NCBI RefSeq assembly: GCF_030147005.1
Contig: NZ_JASLAW010000032.1
Span: 1 to 52,737, forward strand
DNA: 52,737 nt
Origin: Pseudomonas sp.
GTDB taxonomy: Bacteria; Pseudomonadota; Gammaproteobacteria; Pseudomonadales; Pseudomonadaceae
Reading direction: 5' to 3'
Shown: positions 16,674-25,230 of the stretch, in pieces
Numbering within the stretch: position 1 is the first letter of the stretch
How the letters are laid out: each line of letters opens with the position of its first letter
Notes under the pieces: generated by a model
Databases searched by the model: none
The model's input: only the letters and a program-made list of their open reading frames with translations
What the model was told of the DNA's origin: nothing
Program-made: the position numbers and the translations under genes

Positions 16674-17174
16674 TCAAGGGAGGGGCTCGCGAGAAGAAGA
16701 AATCGAGGGCAACCGCTTACCGTACAGGCTCAGGGTTTGGGTGCGTCCGTCCAGGGCGAAACGGGCGGTTTGCGGGGTAAGGTGTTCCAGGCGCCAACCG
16801 TTGGGCAGGGTCTGGCCCAAGCGGACGGTCAGCGGTGGGCCGTCGGCTTGTTTAAGCATCGCCATTTGCAGGTTGCCTGTAATCATGATGCCGCTGAGGG
16901 CCAGGCTGGACAGGCTGGTGACCCGCGCTTTGCCCGCCACGCGATCAGGGCTGCGATCCGGGCTGAACAGCGGCGCCTGCCAGGTGCCGGCGAGGTCGGC
17001 CAAGGCAGCCGTGGGTGGCGCCTGCAGGTTGACGACGGGCTGCGCCGGCACCGGTGCCTCGGGCAACCATTGCGGTTCATCGCCAATATTGCTGAGGATC
17101 AGGGCCATCAACAGCCCCAATAACGCGGCGAGGCCGAGCAAGCCCCACTCCAAGGGGCGCAACGTGCTGTTCAT
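16674..17174 (-). CDS. GspC-like type II secretion inner-membrane protein
   Basis: A 166-residue bitopic protein. It has a short cytoplasmic N-terminus (MNSTLRPLEWG), one transmembrane helix (LLGLAALLGLLMALILSNIG), a Pro-rich linker, then a small periplasmic domain (ALSGIMITGNLQMAMLKQ ... VRLGQTLPNGWRLEHLTPQT ... LSLYGKRLP). That layout matches the homology region of GspC/HxcP, which links the inner-membrane platform to the N0 domain of the secretin. No PDZ or coiled coil follows. It overlaps gspM by ATGA and lies immediately before gspD, its expected partner. Many annotations would call such a gene gspN or hypothetical; assignment to GspC is by domain order. Confidence 0.7.
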   Translation of the reverse strand: MNSTLRPLEWGLLGLAALLGLLMALILSNIGDEPQWLPEAPVPAQPVVNLQAPPTAALADLAGTWQAPLFSPDRSPDRVAGKARVTSLSSLALSGIMITGNLQMAMLKQADGPPLTVRLGQTLPNGWRLEHLTPQTARFALDGRTQTLSLYGKRLPSISSSREPLP

Positions 17175-17770
17175 GGTGCCACCGCCGGTTGCAGGTAGCC
17201 GCGCACCAGCAGGTTCACCACCAACTGGCCCGCCCCGCCCCGCACGGGCGCCTCGCGACTGCGACGGATGCGCAGTTCGTCGACGAACAGAAACGGCGGC
17301 TGATACTCCAGCGCATGCAGAATCGCGGTCAAGGGTTCGATGGCGCACTTGAGGGTCAGACTGACCTTGACCTGACGATACGGCTCGCCGTCGTCCTGCT
17401 CGGCGGTGATCGGCTTGCGCTGGGTCAGGCTGCAACCGCCGCCGCGGCTGGCCTGGCTGGCGACGAGGTCGGCGAGGCGCTGCATCAGGTCGGCGGCGAC
17501 CACGTCGGGGTCATCCCCCGGCAACAGGCTGGCGCTGCTGGCCGGGTCCTGCCGCGCCAGCTCAAGCTGCTGGCGCAGCGCATCGCCCTGGCGCAACACG
17601 CCGACATAACGCTGCTGCTGTTCGCGCAACTGTTCGGCATGTGCGCCCATGCTGCGCAGCGGCCCGGCGAACCAGCTGTCGATCAACAGCCAATAGGCCG
17701 CGCCAAGCACAACGGCCAGAATCAGCAAGGCCGCCCCGCGACGTTCACGGGGTGTGAGGGGTCGGCGCAT
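17171..17770 (-). CDS. gspM: Type II secretion protein GspM
   Basis: A 199-residue inner-membrane platform protein. The start MRRPLTPRERRGAALLILAV leads into a single transmembrane helix (about 12-32), followed by a periplasmic coiled-coil-prone stretch rich in Gln, Arg and Leu (about 40-75) and a ferredoxin-like domain (KVSLTLKCAIEPLTAILHAL). GspM stabilises GspL and GspE. It overlaps gspL by 26 bp and the GspC-like gene by ATGA. The ATG at 17770 is chosen over an upstream frame extension to 17806, which is not hydrophobic. Confidence 0.85.
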   Translation of the reverse strand: MRRPLTPRERRGAALLILAVVLGAAYWLLIDSWFAGPLRSMGAHAEQLREQQQRYVGVLRQGDALRQQLELARQDPASSASLLPGDDPDVVAADLMQRLADLVASQASRGGGCSLTQRKPITAEQDDGEPYRQVKVSLTLKCAIEPLTAILHALEYQPPFLFVDELRIRRSREAPVRGGAGQLVVNLLVRGYLQPAVAP

Positions 17771-18737
17771 CGGCAGCCTCCTGGCGCAAGTGGGCACGCA
17801 AGGCAAACTGATCCTTGCCGGTGCGCGCGTCGGGTTGAATCACCCCTTCGAACTGGGCGTTTTCCAAACGGTGGCAGCTTTTGATCCGGGTGATCAGGCC
17901 GCTGGCCTTGGCGCTTTGGCCAGCGATGGAAATCTCGCTGCCCTTGACGTCCAACTGATCAAGCCAAGTGTCGGCAGGCAGGCAGCGGGTCAAATCATTC
18001 AGCAGCCCGGCCAACGGCGGTTGCGCCAGTTTGCGCCGCGCGAGGTACTGCGCCGCACCCTGGGTATTGAGCAGTTGCTGGCGCAGGGCATGCACCTGGG
18101 CTACCTGGGCTTTTTGTTGCTCGACGCTGTGCTGCATGGCATCGAGTACGCGCTGGCGGTCGTTGAGCCACAGCAGCATCGCCGCGATCAGCAACGCGCC
18201 GCACAGCCACGGCAGGCTGCGCTGCAATCCCATGCCCGGCGGACGTTGGCGTGGGCGCAGGCTTGCGGGCAACAGATCGATGCCCAAGTCAGCCACATCC
18301 ACGCGATGGGGCCGCAGGCCGAGGGTGGCGCAGTCGGCGAGGATCTGGTCCAGGCGTTCGCGCAGGATCGCTACCAGCATCACTTCAAGGTGAGTGGGCG
18401 TACGACGTTCCTGACGAGCGACGAAGTACAACTGCTCGGCGTCGAATGGCGTGTAGCGGTCCAGCTCATAACCCACTACGTTGTCCAGGTTGCGTGCGGC
18501 GGCCAGGGGCAATTGCACGGTTTGCTGCAGCACGTCGTCAGGGCCGAGCATCAGCACTTGGCGCGCATTGCCCGCTTCGACCGGCGCGGTCAGCGGCCAG
18601 TGATGGATACGCTCCGGCGGTTCATGGAGCGCCAGCCAGCTCGGCACACAGCCGCGCAGCTCCGCGAGCCACAGGCGCCAAGCCTGTTGCAGCAGGCTGG
18701 CGCGCCAATACCGGGCGATAGGTTCGAGTCGATTCAT
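17745..18737 (-). CDS. gspL: Type II secretion protein GspL
   Basis: A 330-residue inner-membrane protein that recruits the ATPase GspE. It has a cytoplasmic actin-like domain (about 1-180; LDNVVGYELDRYTPFDAEQL is typical of GspL/PilN-like proteins), one transmembrane helix (LPWLCGALLIAAMLLWL), then a periplasmic coiled coil and a ferredoxin-like domain (TWLDQLDVKGSEISIAGQSA). The ATG at 18737 overlaps the gspK stop by ATGA. The cytoplasmic part is shorter than in E. coli or Vibrio GspL, as is common in Hxc-type systems. Confidence 0.85.
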   Translation of the reverse strand: MNRLEPIARYWRASLLQQAWRLWLAELRGCVPSWLALHEPPERIHHWPLTAPVEAGNARQVLMLGPDDVLQQTVQLPLAAARNLDNVVGYELDRYTPFDAEQLYFVARQERRTPTHLEVMLVAILRERLDQILADCATLGLRPHRVDVADLGIDLLPASLRPRQRPPGMGLQRSLPWLCGALLIAAMLLWLNDRQRVLDAMQHSVEQQKAQVAQVHALRQQLLNTQGAAQYLARRKLAQPPLAGLLNDLTRCLPADTWLDQLDVKGSEISIAGQSAKASGLITRIKSCHRLENAQFEGVIQPDARTGKDQFALRAHLRQEAADAPTPHTP

Positions 18738-19435
18738 TCTTGCCACCGCACCACCCGATAGGGCTGTGCGCTGTCCTCCGCTGGGCTCAGTGAAACGGTG
18801 ATACGCAGTCGCGCCTGATAACCGCCGGGGCGCTCGGCGCGGCTGTCGATTTCCAATACTTGGCCGGGGTCGGCGCCCTCGGCGTTCTGGTTCGGCAGGT
18901 TCAGCGCCTTGCGCATCAAGGGGCTGGCGAACGCCGGATCGGGCCGATCCAGGTCGCTCCACAGGGTGATTTCGGGCAGCAGTTGGCTGTAGAGCGCCTG
19001 GGTCATGCCAGGTAGCTGACGCACTTCTTCGAGCACCCGAAACGGTGCCAGGCCCTGGTGACGCCGGGCCTCGAGCGCCCTGACCCACTGCTGTGCCTGA
19101 ACCGGCGTGGCGCCGCAGGCCAGGGCCAAACGCGTGAGGTCATCCGCCGCGGCATTGACGAGGTACAGCTTGCCGCGCTCGCTGCGCAGGCTGACCTGCA
19201 AGCGGGCATCGTCAAAAGTCAGCGCGATAGCGCGCCCGTCGGCCACCCAGTGCTGTTGCGCCATGACCAAAGCGATACCGGCTTGAGCAGCCAATTGCGT
19301 GCGGGTGTGCTGCCCAAGCCATAGTGCCTGGCGGCTCTGCAACTGCACCCAACCGGCCAGGCCGCCGAGCAACACGCTGAGCAATGCCAGCACCCACAGC
19401 ACCAGCAGCAACGCCGCACCGCGCTGGCGCTTCAT
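18734..19435 (-). CDS. gspK: Type II secretion minor pseudopilin GspK
   Basis: A 233-residue minor pseudopilin thought to cap the pseudopilus tip with GspI and GspJ. The start MKRQRGAALLLVLWVLALLS shows the basic leader, the Gly of the prepilin peptidase site and the hydrophobic helix; as usual for GspK, the +5 Glu of other pseudopilins is absent. The large globular insertion follows (LVNAAADDLTRLALACGATP ... FRVLEEVRQLPGM). It overlaps gspJ and gspL by 4 bp each. Processing needs a prepilin peptidase encoded elsewhere, presumably PilD. Confidence 0.88.
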   Translation of the reverse strand: MKRQRGAALLLVLWVLALLSVLLGGLAGWVQLQSRQALWLGQHTRTQLAAQAGIALVMAQQHWVADGRAIALTFDDARLQVSLRSERGKLYLVNAAADDLTRLALACGATPVQAQQWVRALEARRHQGLAPFRVLEEVRQLPGMTQALYSQLLPEITLWSDLDRPDPAFASPLMRKALNLPNQNAEGADPGQVLEIDSRAERPGGYQARLRITVSLSPAEDSAQPYRVVRWQE

Positions 19436-20040
19436 TCTTCCAGGCTTGCGCTGGACAGGTTCAGGCGCAGCGCAATCACTTGGGTGACCCACGGCACCGG
19501 CCCGTTGATGTCGGCAACGATGCGCACCGCATAAGGCAAGCGCTTGGGCCAGGGCCACTCAGTGATCCAGCCGGTCGGCTGGCCCAGGGGCGACAGGCCC
19601 CTGTAGCTGAACTGCACGTGCTCAACGTGGTTGAGCAATACCTGCGGCTCAGCACGGGCAACGTTGATGTGGGATTCCAACTGCGAGAACGCCACCTGCA
19701 AGGTCTGATCGACCTGCTGCAGGGTAAAGCGCTGGATGCCGCCGCCGAGGACACCCGGCAAGGTCGACACAAACTGCAGGCGCTCGGCCGTACCGCTGAA
19801 GAAACCCTCGGCCTGGCTGTCGTCCTCGGTCACATCCAGGGGCAGCGCCTCGCTGATGGCGGTGCGCAAGAACTGCTGGGCGGCACGCATTTCGTCGAGG
19901 CTGACGGTGTAACGCTGGGCCTTGGACACCGCACGATTGGCGCCCAGCAACGCGCCACCGACCAGCACCAGCAACACCGCCAGCAAGCTGAGCACCACGA
20001 GAATTTCCAGCAAGGTGAAGCCCTGCTCACGGCGCTTCAC
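19432..20040 (-). CDS. gspJ: Type II secretion minor pseudopilin GspJ
   Basis: A 202-residue minor pseudopilin. The type IV prepilin leader is MKRREQGFTLLEILVVLSLL, with cleavage expected after Gly7 and Glu at +5. The globular part includes LQFVSTLPGVLGGGIQRFTL, characteristic of GspJ. The start codon is GTG at 20040, overlapping the gspI stop (GTGA). It acts at the periplasmic tip of the pseudopilus. Confidence 0.9.
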   Translation of the reverse strand: MKRREQGFTLLEILVVLSLLAVLLVLVGGALLGANRAVSKAQRYTVSLDEMRAAQQFLRTAISEALPLDVTEDDSQAEGFFSGTAERLQFVSTLPGVLGGGIQRFTLQQVDQTLQVAFSQLESHINVARAEPQVLLNHVEHVQFSYRGLSPLGQPTGWITEWPWPKRLPYAVRIVADINGPVPWVTQVIALRLNLSSASLEE

Positions 20041-20369
20041 AGGCGCGCCTTCAAGGTGCTGAAATGCGCCTGGTGCACACCTTCGCTGACAGTCAGGTCG
20101 ATGCGATACAGGTGCGGCTGTTGGCGACTGAGCGTCAGTTGCCAGTGGATACCATCCAGTTCGCCCTGGCTGACTCCGCTGTCGAGGCGGCCGGCGGTTT
20201 CCTGATCGAGCACCGTGAGCGCCGCATGGGCGAGCCGGTCACTGCGCGCCACCTGCGCCAGGGACCGTGCGCTCTGGCCGAAGGCGACCAGCAACACCGT
20301 GCTGCACACCGCCAGCAGCGTCAGGGCGGCAAGCATTTCGAGCAGGGTGAAACCGCCCTGGCGCTTCAT
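20037..20369 (-). CDS. gspI: Type II secretion minor pseudopilin GspI
   Basis: A 110-residue minor pseudopilin with leader MKRQGGFTLLEMLAALTLLA (cleavage after Gly6, Glu at +5) and the short GspI fold ending IDLTVSEGVHQAHFSTLKAR. It forms the tip complex with GspJ and GspK. ATGA overlap with gspH on one side and GTGA overlap with gspJ on the other keep it in the translationally coupled series. Confidence 0.9.
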   Translation of the reverse strand: MKRQGGFTLLEMLAALTLLAVCSTVLLVAFGQSARSLAQVARSDRLAHAALTVLDQETAGRLDSGVSQGELDGIHWQLTLSRQQPHLYRIDLTVSEGVHQAHFSTLKARL

Positions 20370-20791
20370 GGCAGCGCCTTGGACTGCACGCTGCCGGTCA
20401 GCCAGCCGATATCGATACGCCAGCGCCGGGTGCCGCTGGTCAACAACAGATTGCCGCCCGTGGAACTGCCATCAGGGTAGAACTCAACCGCCGAGCCGGC
20501 CTGCTCGGCGGTATGCACATTCAGTTGCAGGTCTTGCGGCCAATGCATCGGCGCCCGGCCAGGGGCGCTGAACGCTCGGTTGTGCAGATCAAATTCAGTA
20601 CGCGACGCCTGGCCGCTGATGATCGCGCTGGCCCGCGTGGTGCGCAGCGCCTCGACCATTTGCCCGACCACACGCCGCTCCTTGGCCGCTTGCAGGCCCT
20701 GGCGCAGCCCGACACTCAGCAAGCCGGCAGCGAGGCTGATCAGCAGGATCACCACCAGCATTTCCAGCAGGGTAAATCCGCGCTGGGCCAT
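20366..20791 (-). CDS. gspH: Type II secretion pseudopilin GspH
   Basis: A 141-residue pseudopilin with leader MAQRGFTLLEMLVVILLISL (cleavage after Gly5, Glu at +5). The GspH/FimT domain follows (LRTTRASAIISGQASRTEFD, FYPDGSSTGGNLLL). I start it at the ATG at 20791, giving a short leader; an in-frame start 11 codons upstream lies inside gspG and would lengthen the leader. It connects the pseudopilus tip to the GspG shaft. Confidence 0.88.
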   Translation of the reverse strand: MAQRGFTLLEMLVVILLISLAAGLLSVGLRQGLQAAKERRVVGQMVEALRTTRASAIISGQASRTEFDLHNRAFSAPGRAPMHWPQDLQLNVHTAEQAGSAVEFYPDGSSTGGNLLLTSGTRRWRIDIGWLTGSVQSKALP

Positions 20792-20798
20792 GGGCGGG

Positions 20799-21209
20799 CT
20801 ATTCCCAATTGCCCAGGTCGGCACTGTAGCCCTCGCCGCCGGGCTGGCCGTCCTGGCCGTAGAAGATTAGGTCAAAGGCGCCGTGCTCACCGGGAAAGCG
20901 ATAGCCGAACGCATGGCCGAACGGGTCTTTCAGTTCCGACGGTTTGGCGTACGGTCCGGCCCAACTGGAGGCCGTCGCGGGCTTGTCCACCAGCTGTCGG
21001 AGGCTGGTGGGGGGCGAGCCGACATCCAGCGCGTAGCTGTCGACCTTCATGCTCAAGCTGGCGAGTTGCGCCTTGCCCGCGCCGTACTTGCCTTTGTCCA
21101 CATTGCCGCCGACCTGGCGAACCACAATGGTCGCGACAATGCCCAGCAGCACGATCACGGCGAGCATTTCCAGCAGGGTAAAACCGCGTTGGCGGCGTCG
21201 GGCATTCAT
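20799..21209 (-). CDS. gspG: Type II secretion major pseudopilin GspG
   Basis: A 136-residue major pseudopilin that polymerises into the piston-like pseudopilus. The leader is MNARRRQRGFTLLEMLAVIV, with cleavage after Gly9 and Glu at +5. The C-terminal domain has the calcium-loop pattern of GspG (LKDPFGHAFGYRFPGEHGAF, then FYGQDGQPGGEGYSADLGNW). AAGGAG lies eight bases before the ATG at 21209, which decides the start over an ATG at 21233 that overlaps gspF. Confidence 0.93.
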   Translation of the reverse strand: MNARRRQRGFTLLEMLAVIVLLGIVATIVVRQVGGNVDKGKYGAGKAQLASLSMKVDSYALDVGSPPTSLRQLVDKPATASSWAGPYAKPSELKDPFGHAFGYRFPGEHGAFDLIFYGQDGQPGGEGYSADLGNWE

Positions 21210-21229
21210 CGTTATAGCTCCTTGAATAT

Positions 21230-22426
21230 TCATATATGGCTGGTGAGGCTCATCAGCGGCAGCATGATCGCAAGCATGATCACCGCCACCAGCACCGCCA
21301 TGACCACAGTCAGGGTGGGCACCAGCGCGGCGAGCAAGCGGTCGATGCCACGCTTGGCCTCGACATCGAAAATATCGGCGACTTTGAGCAGCATGCTGTC
21401 CAGTTCACCGGCCTGTTCACCGACTTCGATCATTTGCAGCGCCAGTTCGGGCAGCAAGGGTTGGTCGCCAAACGCCTGGCCCAGGGTGCCGCCCGCCTTC
21501 ACCGACTCTGCAGCCATCGCCACCTGCGCCTGCAGCGCACGGTTGCCGCAGACTTGCCGGGCGATCACCAGCGCCGGCAGCAGCGCCACGCCGTTGCTGA
21601 GCAAGGTGCCCAGGGTGCGCGTGAGCCGCGCCGCTTCGACCCGTTGCAGCAGCGGCCCGAGTACACGCAAGCCCAGCACACGGCGGTCGCAGCGCTCGCG
21701 GCGGCGTGGGTTGCGCAGGCCCATGACCAACGTCCACAGGAGGGCAAACAATCCGGCCAGCACCAGCAGCCCATAGGCGCCGAGAAACTCGCCAAGCCCC
21801 AGGATCACTTCGGTGATGAGCGGGATCGGCACGCCCAGGTCCTGGAAAATCGGCACGAATTGCGGCACCACGTACGCCAGCAACAACGCCAGCGAACCCA
21901 ACACGCCCACCACCAGGAACGCCGGGTAGATCAGCGCGTTGATCACCTCGCCACGCAGCCGCTGGCTGCGCTCCAGGTAGTCGCTGAGCTGGCGCAGGGT
22001 ACGTTCCAGCGCACCGCCGGCCTCACCGGCGCGCACCATGCTCAGGTACAGCGGCGAGAAGGTGCCGCCCTCCTGTTCCAGCGCGGCCGATAACGGATTG
22101 CCGGCCTTGACCTCGTCGCGGATGCGTTCGATCAAGCCGCGTACCTGAGGCGGGCCGGGCTGTCTGAGCAAAAGGCCGAGGCAGCGTTCCAGGGGTTGGC
22201 CGGCACCGAGCAAGGTCGCCAGCTGTTGAGTGAAGCTCACCAGGCCCGCGCCTTTCAACGCCCCGCGCGCGCGCTTCAATAGCGGCCTGCCTGCGGTTTC
22301 GATCCGCAACAGCAGCAGGCCGCGCTTGTGCAACGCGGCGACGGCAGCGGCTTGATCCTTGGCTTGCAGCGTGCCGTTTTGGGCGACGCCTTGGCTGTCG
22401 AGCGCGCGAAACCTGAACAGCGTCAC
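21230..22426 (-). CDS. gspF: Type II secretion inner-membrane platform GspF
   Basis: A 398-residue polytopic protein of the GspF/PilC family. Two repeats of the T2SSF domain (about 65-190 and 265-385) carry GEAGGALERTLRQLSDYLER and GEQAGELDSMLLKVADIFDV respectively, separated by long hydrophobic helices (LIYPAFLVVGVLGSLALLLA; LLVLAGLFALLWTLVMGL). It couples the ATPase GspE to pseudopilus assembly. The start codon is GTG at 22426, overlapping the gspE stop (GTGA). Confidence 0.92.
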   Translation of the reverse strand: MTLFRFRALDSQGVAQNGTLQAKDQAAAVAALHKRGLLLLRIETAGRPLLKRARGALKGAGLVSFTQQLATLLGAGQPLERCLGLLLRQPGPPQVRGLIERIRDEVKAGNPLSAALEQEGGTFSPLYLSMVRAGEAGGALERTLRQLSDYLERSQRLRGEVINALIYPAFLVVGVLGSLALLLAYVVPQFVPIFQDLGVPIPLITEVILGLGEFLGAYGLLVLAGLFALLWTLVMGLRNPRRRERCDRRVLGLRVLGPLLQRVEAARLTRTLGTLLSNGVALLPALVIARQVCGNRALQAQVAMAAESVKAGGTLGQAFGDQPLLPELALQMIEVGEQAGELDSMLLKVADIFDVEAKRGIDRLLAALVPTLTVVMAVLVAVIMLAIMLPLMSLTSHI

Positions 22427-24120
22427 GCGTGTTCCCCACGGGTCACGCGCAGCACTTCTTCCAAGGTGGTGATGCCCGCCAGCGCCTGGCGCAAGCCCTC
22501 TTCATACAAGGTGCGCAGGCCCGCGCGGCGAGCGGCCTGCTCAAGGGTGGCGGCGTCGGCGCGGCCCATCAACAGGCCGCGCACCTCATCGTTCATCACC
22601 AGCAATTCGGTGAGGGCGCTGCGGCCATGGTAATCGCCGTGGTAGAGCAGGATCGGACGCTGCTCGGTCAGACGGTCCAGGCCATGTTCAGCGATCAACG
22701 CCTGCGGCGCTTCGAACGCCACGCGCGTGGCCGGGTCCAGGCGGCGTACCAGGCGCTGGGCAAGAATGCCGCTGACGGTGGAGGCGATCAGGTAGCTTTC
22801 CACGCCCATGTCCAGCAGCCGCGTGATGCTGGCGGCAGCGCTGTTGGTGTGCAGGGTGGACAGCACGAGATGGCCGGTGAGCGAGGCCTGGATGGCGATG
22901 CGGCAGGTTTCCAGGTCACGGATTTCGCCGATCATGATCACGTCCGGGTCCTGGCGCACGATGGAGCGCAGCACGCCGGCAAAATCCAGGCCGATGGCAG
23001 GTTTTACCTGGATCTGGTTGATGCCTTCAAGCTGGTATTCGACCGGATCTTCCACGCTGATGATCTTGCGTTCGGCGGTGTTAAGGCGCGTCAACGCGGT
23101 GTAGAGCGTGGTGGTTTTGCCCGAACCGGTCGGCCCGGTCACCAGCAGAATACCGTGGGGCCGTTCCAGCAAGTCGAGAAAGGCAGCCAGGCGCTGACCA
23201 TCGAAGCCCAGGCTGGGGAAATCGAATTGCACGGTCTGACGGTCGAGCAAACGCATCACCACCGACTCGCCGAAACTGGTGGGCACGGTGGACACGCGCA
23301 AATCCAATTCCTTGCCCTGGATGCGCAACATGATGCGGCCATCCTGAGGCAAGCGACGCTCGGCAATGTCCAGGCGCGCCATGATCTTCACCCGTGAAAT
23401 CACCGCCGCCGAAGAGCTGGCCGGGGGCGCCTCGGCATCATGCAGCACACCGTCGATGCGATAGCGCACCTTGAACTGGTGCTCGAAGGGTTCGATATGG
23501 ATATCCGAGGCGCGCTGTTCCACGGCACGCTGCAGGATCAGATTGACCAAGCGAATCACCGGCGCTTCGGACGCCATGTCCTTGAGGTGCTCGATATCTT
23601 CCAAGGCGCCGCCCTGCTCACCCAGATTTTCCACCAGCGTGCCCATGGCGGATCGACCCTGGCCGTAGTAGCGCTCAATCAGGCTGTCGACTTCAGTGCG
23701 CGGGCCTATGGCCAGCCAGATCGGCACCTGGCAGGCATAGGCCAGGGCCTTGAACGGATACAGCTGAGCCGGGTTGGCCGCGAGTACGCGCAACCCGCCA
23801 TCGGCCCAGCCGGTGGGCACCATTTGGTAGTGGCGCATAAAGCGCTCGGTCAGCGCGGGCAAAGGGTCGAGCAACGCCGGCGCGGAATCGGCATGCAACA
23901 GGGGCGCGTCGAGCAAGGCTGCCCAGGCCCGCGCCAGTTCGAGTTCGCTGATCAGCCCCAGGCGCGTGAGCACACCCAAAAGGTCAGTACCCTCAGCGGA
24001 TAAACGTCTGGCGCGCTCCAGGTCGGCGGCCTTCAACCCTGCATGCGCCATCAACCATGCGCACACCTGCTCGGTGTGCGGGACAGGCATCTGGCAGGCA
24101 TCGATGGGGGCTGACGACAT
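22423..24120 (-). CDS. gspE: Type II secretion ATPase GspE (no zinc motif)
   Basis: A 565-residue cytoplasmic hexameric ATPase that powers pseudopilus assembly. It has an N-terminal GspE_N domain (about 40-150), then the core: Walker A GPTGSGKTTTL, Asp box ISVEDPVEYQLEGINQ, Walker B VIMIGEIRDLETC and His box LTGHLVLSTLHTNSAAA. The tetracysteine zinc-binding subdomain found after the His box in most GspE and PilB proteins is missing: the region RLDPATRVAFEAPQALIAEH carries no CxxC. It is the first gene of the operon. The ATG at 24120 has no strong ribosome site, so a start slightly inside is possible. Confidence 0.92.
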   Translation of the reverse strand: MSSAPIDACQMPVPHTEQVCAWLMAHAGLKAADLERARRLSAEGTDLLGVLTRLGLISELELARAWAALLDAPLLHADSAPALLDPLPALTERFMRHYQMVPTGWADGGLRVLAANPAQLYPFKALAYACQVPIWLAIGPRTEVDSLIERYYGQGRSAMGTLVENLGEQGGALEDIEHLKDMASEAPVIRLVNLILQRAVEQRASDIHIEPFEHQFKVRYRIDGVLHDAEAPPASSSAAVISRVKIMARLDIAERRLPQDGRIMLRIQGKELDLRVSTVPTSFGESVVMRLLDRQTVQFDFPSLGFDGQRLAAFLDLLERPHGILLVTGPTGSGKTTTLYTALTRLNTAERKIISVEDPVEYQLEGINQIQVKPAIGLDFAGVLRSIVRQDPDVIMIGEIRDLETCRIAIQASLTGHLVLSTLHTNSAAASITRLLDMGVESYLIASTVSGILAQRLVRRLDPATRVAFEAPQALIAEHGLDRLTEQRPILLYHGDYHGRSALTELLVMNDEVRGLLMGRADAATLEQAARRAGLRTLYEEGLRQALAGITTLEEVLRVTRGEHA

Positions 24121-24301
24121 AATCGAGTGATATCTAATAGGGCGAAAAGTATGGCTATTTGGAACTACCGAGCAATGCCATTAGTTCGCCATGGCCCTGG
24201 CAGGAGTTAGCCGGGGGTATCGACTGGAAGTTATAGCTCTAGTTCCTGAGCATGGAGAATAAAATACAAAACGTTGCTGAATGCACTGATTTAGAGCACT
24301 G

Positions 24302-24329
24302 GGCCAATTGCCATTAATTGCAATTGGCC
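24302..24329. repeat. Perfect 10-bp inverted repeat in AT-rich gap
   Basis: GGCCAATTGC (24302-24311) and GCAATTGGCC (24320-24329) flank CATTAATT. It lies 180 bp upstream of gspE and about 100 bp before a small plus-strand ORF. It has no T tract on either side, so an operator or recombination site is as likely as a terminator. Confidence 0.5.
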
Positions 24330-24427
24330 ATGCTTACTAGTTGCTCAGGTACTTTCCCGTTTAATTAATGGGCAGTGAAAAAGACTCACGGATTACTGCA
24401 CCGGCACAGACAATTGAGGTTTTGAGT

Positions 24428-24538
24428 ATGAGCAAGGTAAGTCAAACGGTTGAAGAACTGGACGCCGTTCTGCACTGGCGCAGCAAACACGCTCAAGCGA
24501 TCCGCGAGCGTGGCGCCCTGCAACGGCTGCCCGACTAA
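24428..24538 (+). CDS. Hypothetical 36-residue protein
   Basis: The ORF MSKVSQTVEELDAVLHWRSK...RLPD has a GAGG ribosome site about 9 nt upstream. It encodes a charged, probably helical peptide (HAQAIRERGALQRLPD). I recognise no family. It stands at the edge of a stretch of broken reading frames next to tRNA-Pro, so it may be the trimmed start of a longer lost gene of a mobile element. Confidence 0.35.
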   Translation: MSKVSQTVEELDAVLHWRSKHAQAIRERGALQRLPD

Positions 24539-25201
24539 AAAGACGCGCATGCAGAGCCGCGATTCCACAGCGCGATGCGAGCTTGGCTTGACCCTTGGCG
24601 TTTCTGCTGAGGATCAGTGCACTCCGGCAGTGATCGAGGGCGGCGAAGGAGCGGAAAAAGCGCCTGACCGCAGCGGATGAGCGGGCGGATGTGCTGAAGG
24701 GGTTTTTGCGTAGATGGAGCGCTGAGGCGGGTGGCATTTCCTGCGTGCTGAAATACGAAACCGACGCCGCACTCAAGTCGTCAGGGGGAATTAAGTGCGA
24801 TCACCTCTACATCCACTGGCACGGAACAGCCGCGCCGACGCTGCAACAAGCTGGAGCCGGTGGAAAGTGCTGGGCATGAGGCTGAGCAGCATCGCAAGGA
24901 TGGTGAGTCCTTACAGCGCCGCGACGATGACGACCGCCGCAACTACTTCATCGATGCCGATTAACCCAACTCCCCGGCTACTCCTGGTGCCTGCTGCACT
25001 GGCACAACTGATTTGCTGAGGTATTTATGACCCACATCGGATACACAAAGCAGGACGCAATCGACGCGAACAACGCTATTAAAGAGGGCACCTGATTGAA
25101 GCTGCAAACACGGTATCAGCAACCGATTCTCGCAGACCGGTCCTGACGATTGAAGAGGAAGCAGGCTTAAAAAAACAAGTCACGCAAATGTCACGCACAT
25201 G
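24539..25201. other. Degenerate stretch beside tRNA-Pro, probable element scar
   Basis: No intact gene is visible in these 660 bp. Fragments read like coding sequence but lack starts: on the plus strand an open stretch 24752-24964 ends EQHRKDGESLQRRDDDDRRN, followed by YFIDAD and TAA. A 22-codon ORF at 25027-25095 (MTHIGYTKQDAIDANNAIKE) has a GAGG site. A further fragment reads KKQVTQMSRT up to 25200. Such shreds next to the 3' end of a tRNA are typical of a decayed phage or island. I looked for a second copy of the tRNA 3' end and saw none, so att sites are not shown. Confidence 0.45.
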
Positions 25202-25230
25202 AAAAAGGCCAATGCTGTGAACATTGGCCT
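25202..25230 (-). terminator. Intrinsic terminator after tRNA-Pro
   Basis: AGGCCAATG (25206-25214) and CATTGGCCT (25222-25230) form a perfect 9-bp stem with a 7-base loop. Read on the minus strand it is followed by TTTTT (25202-25206). It lies 17 bp beyond the tRNA 3' end and would end the tRNA transcript. Confidence 0.88.
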
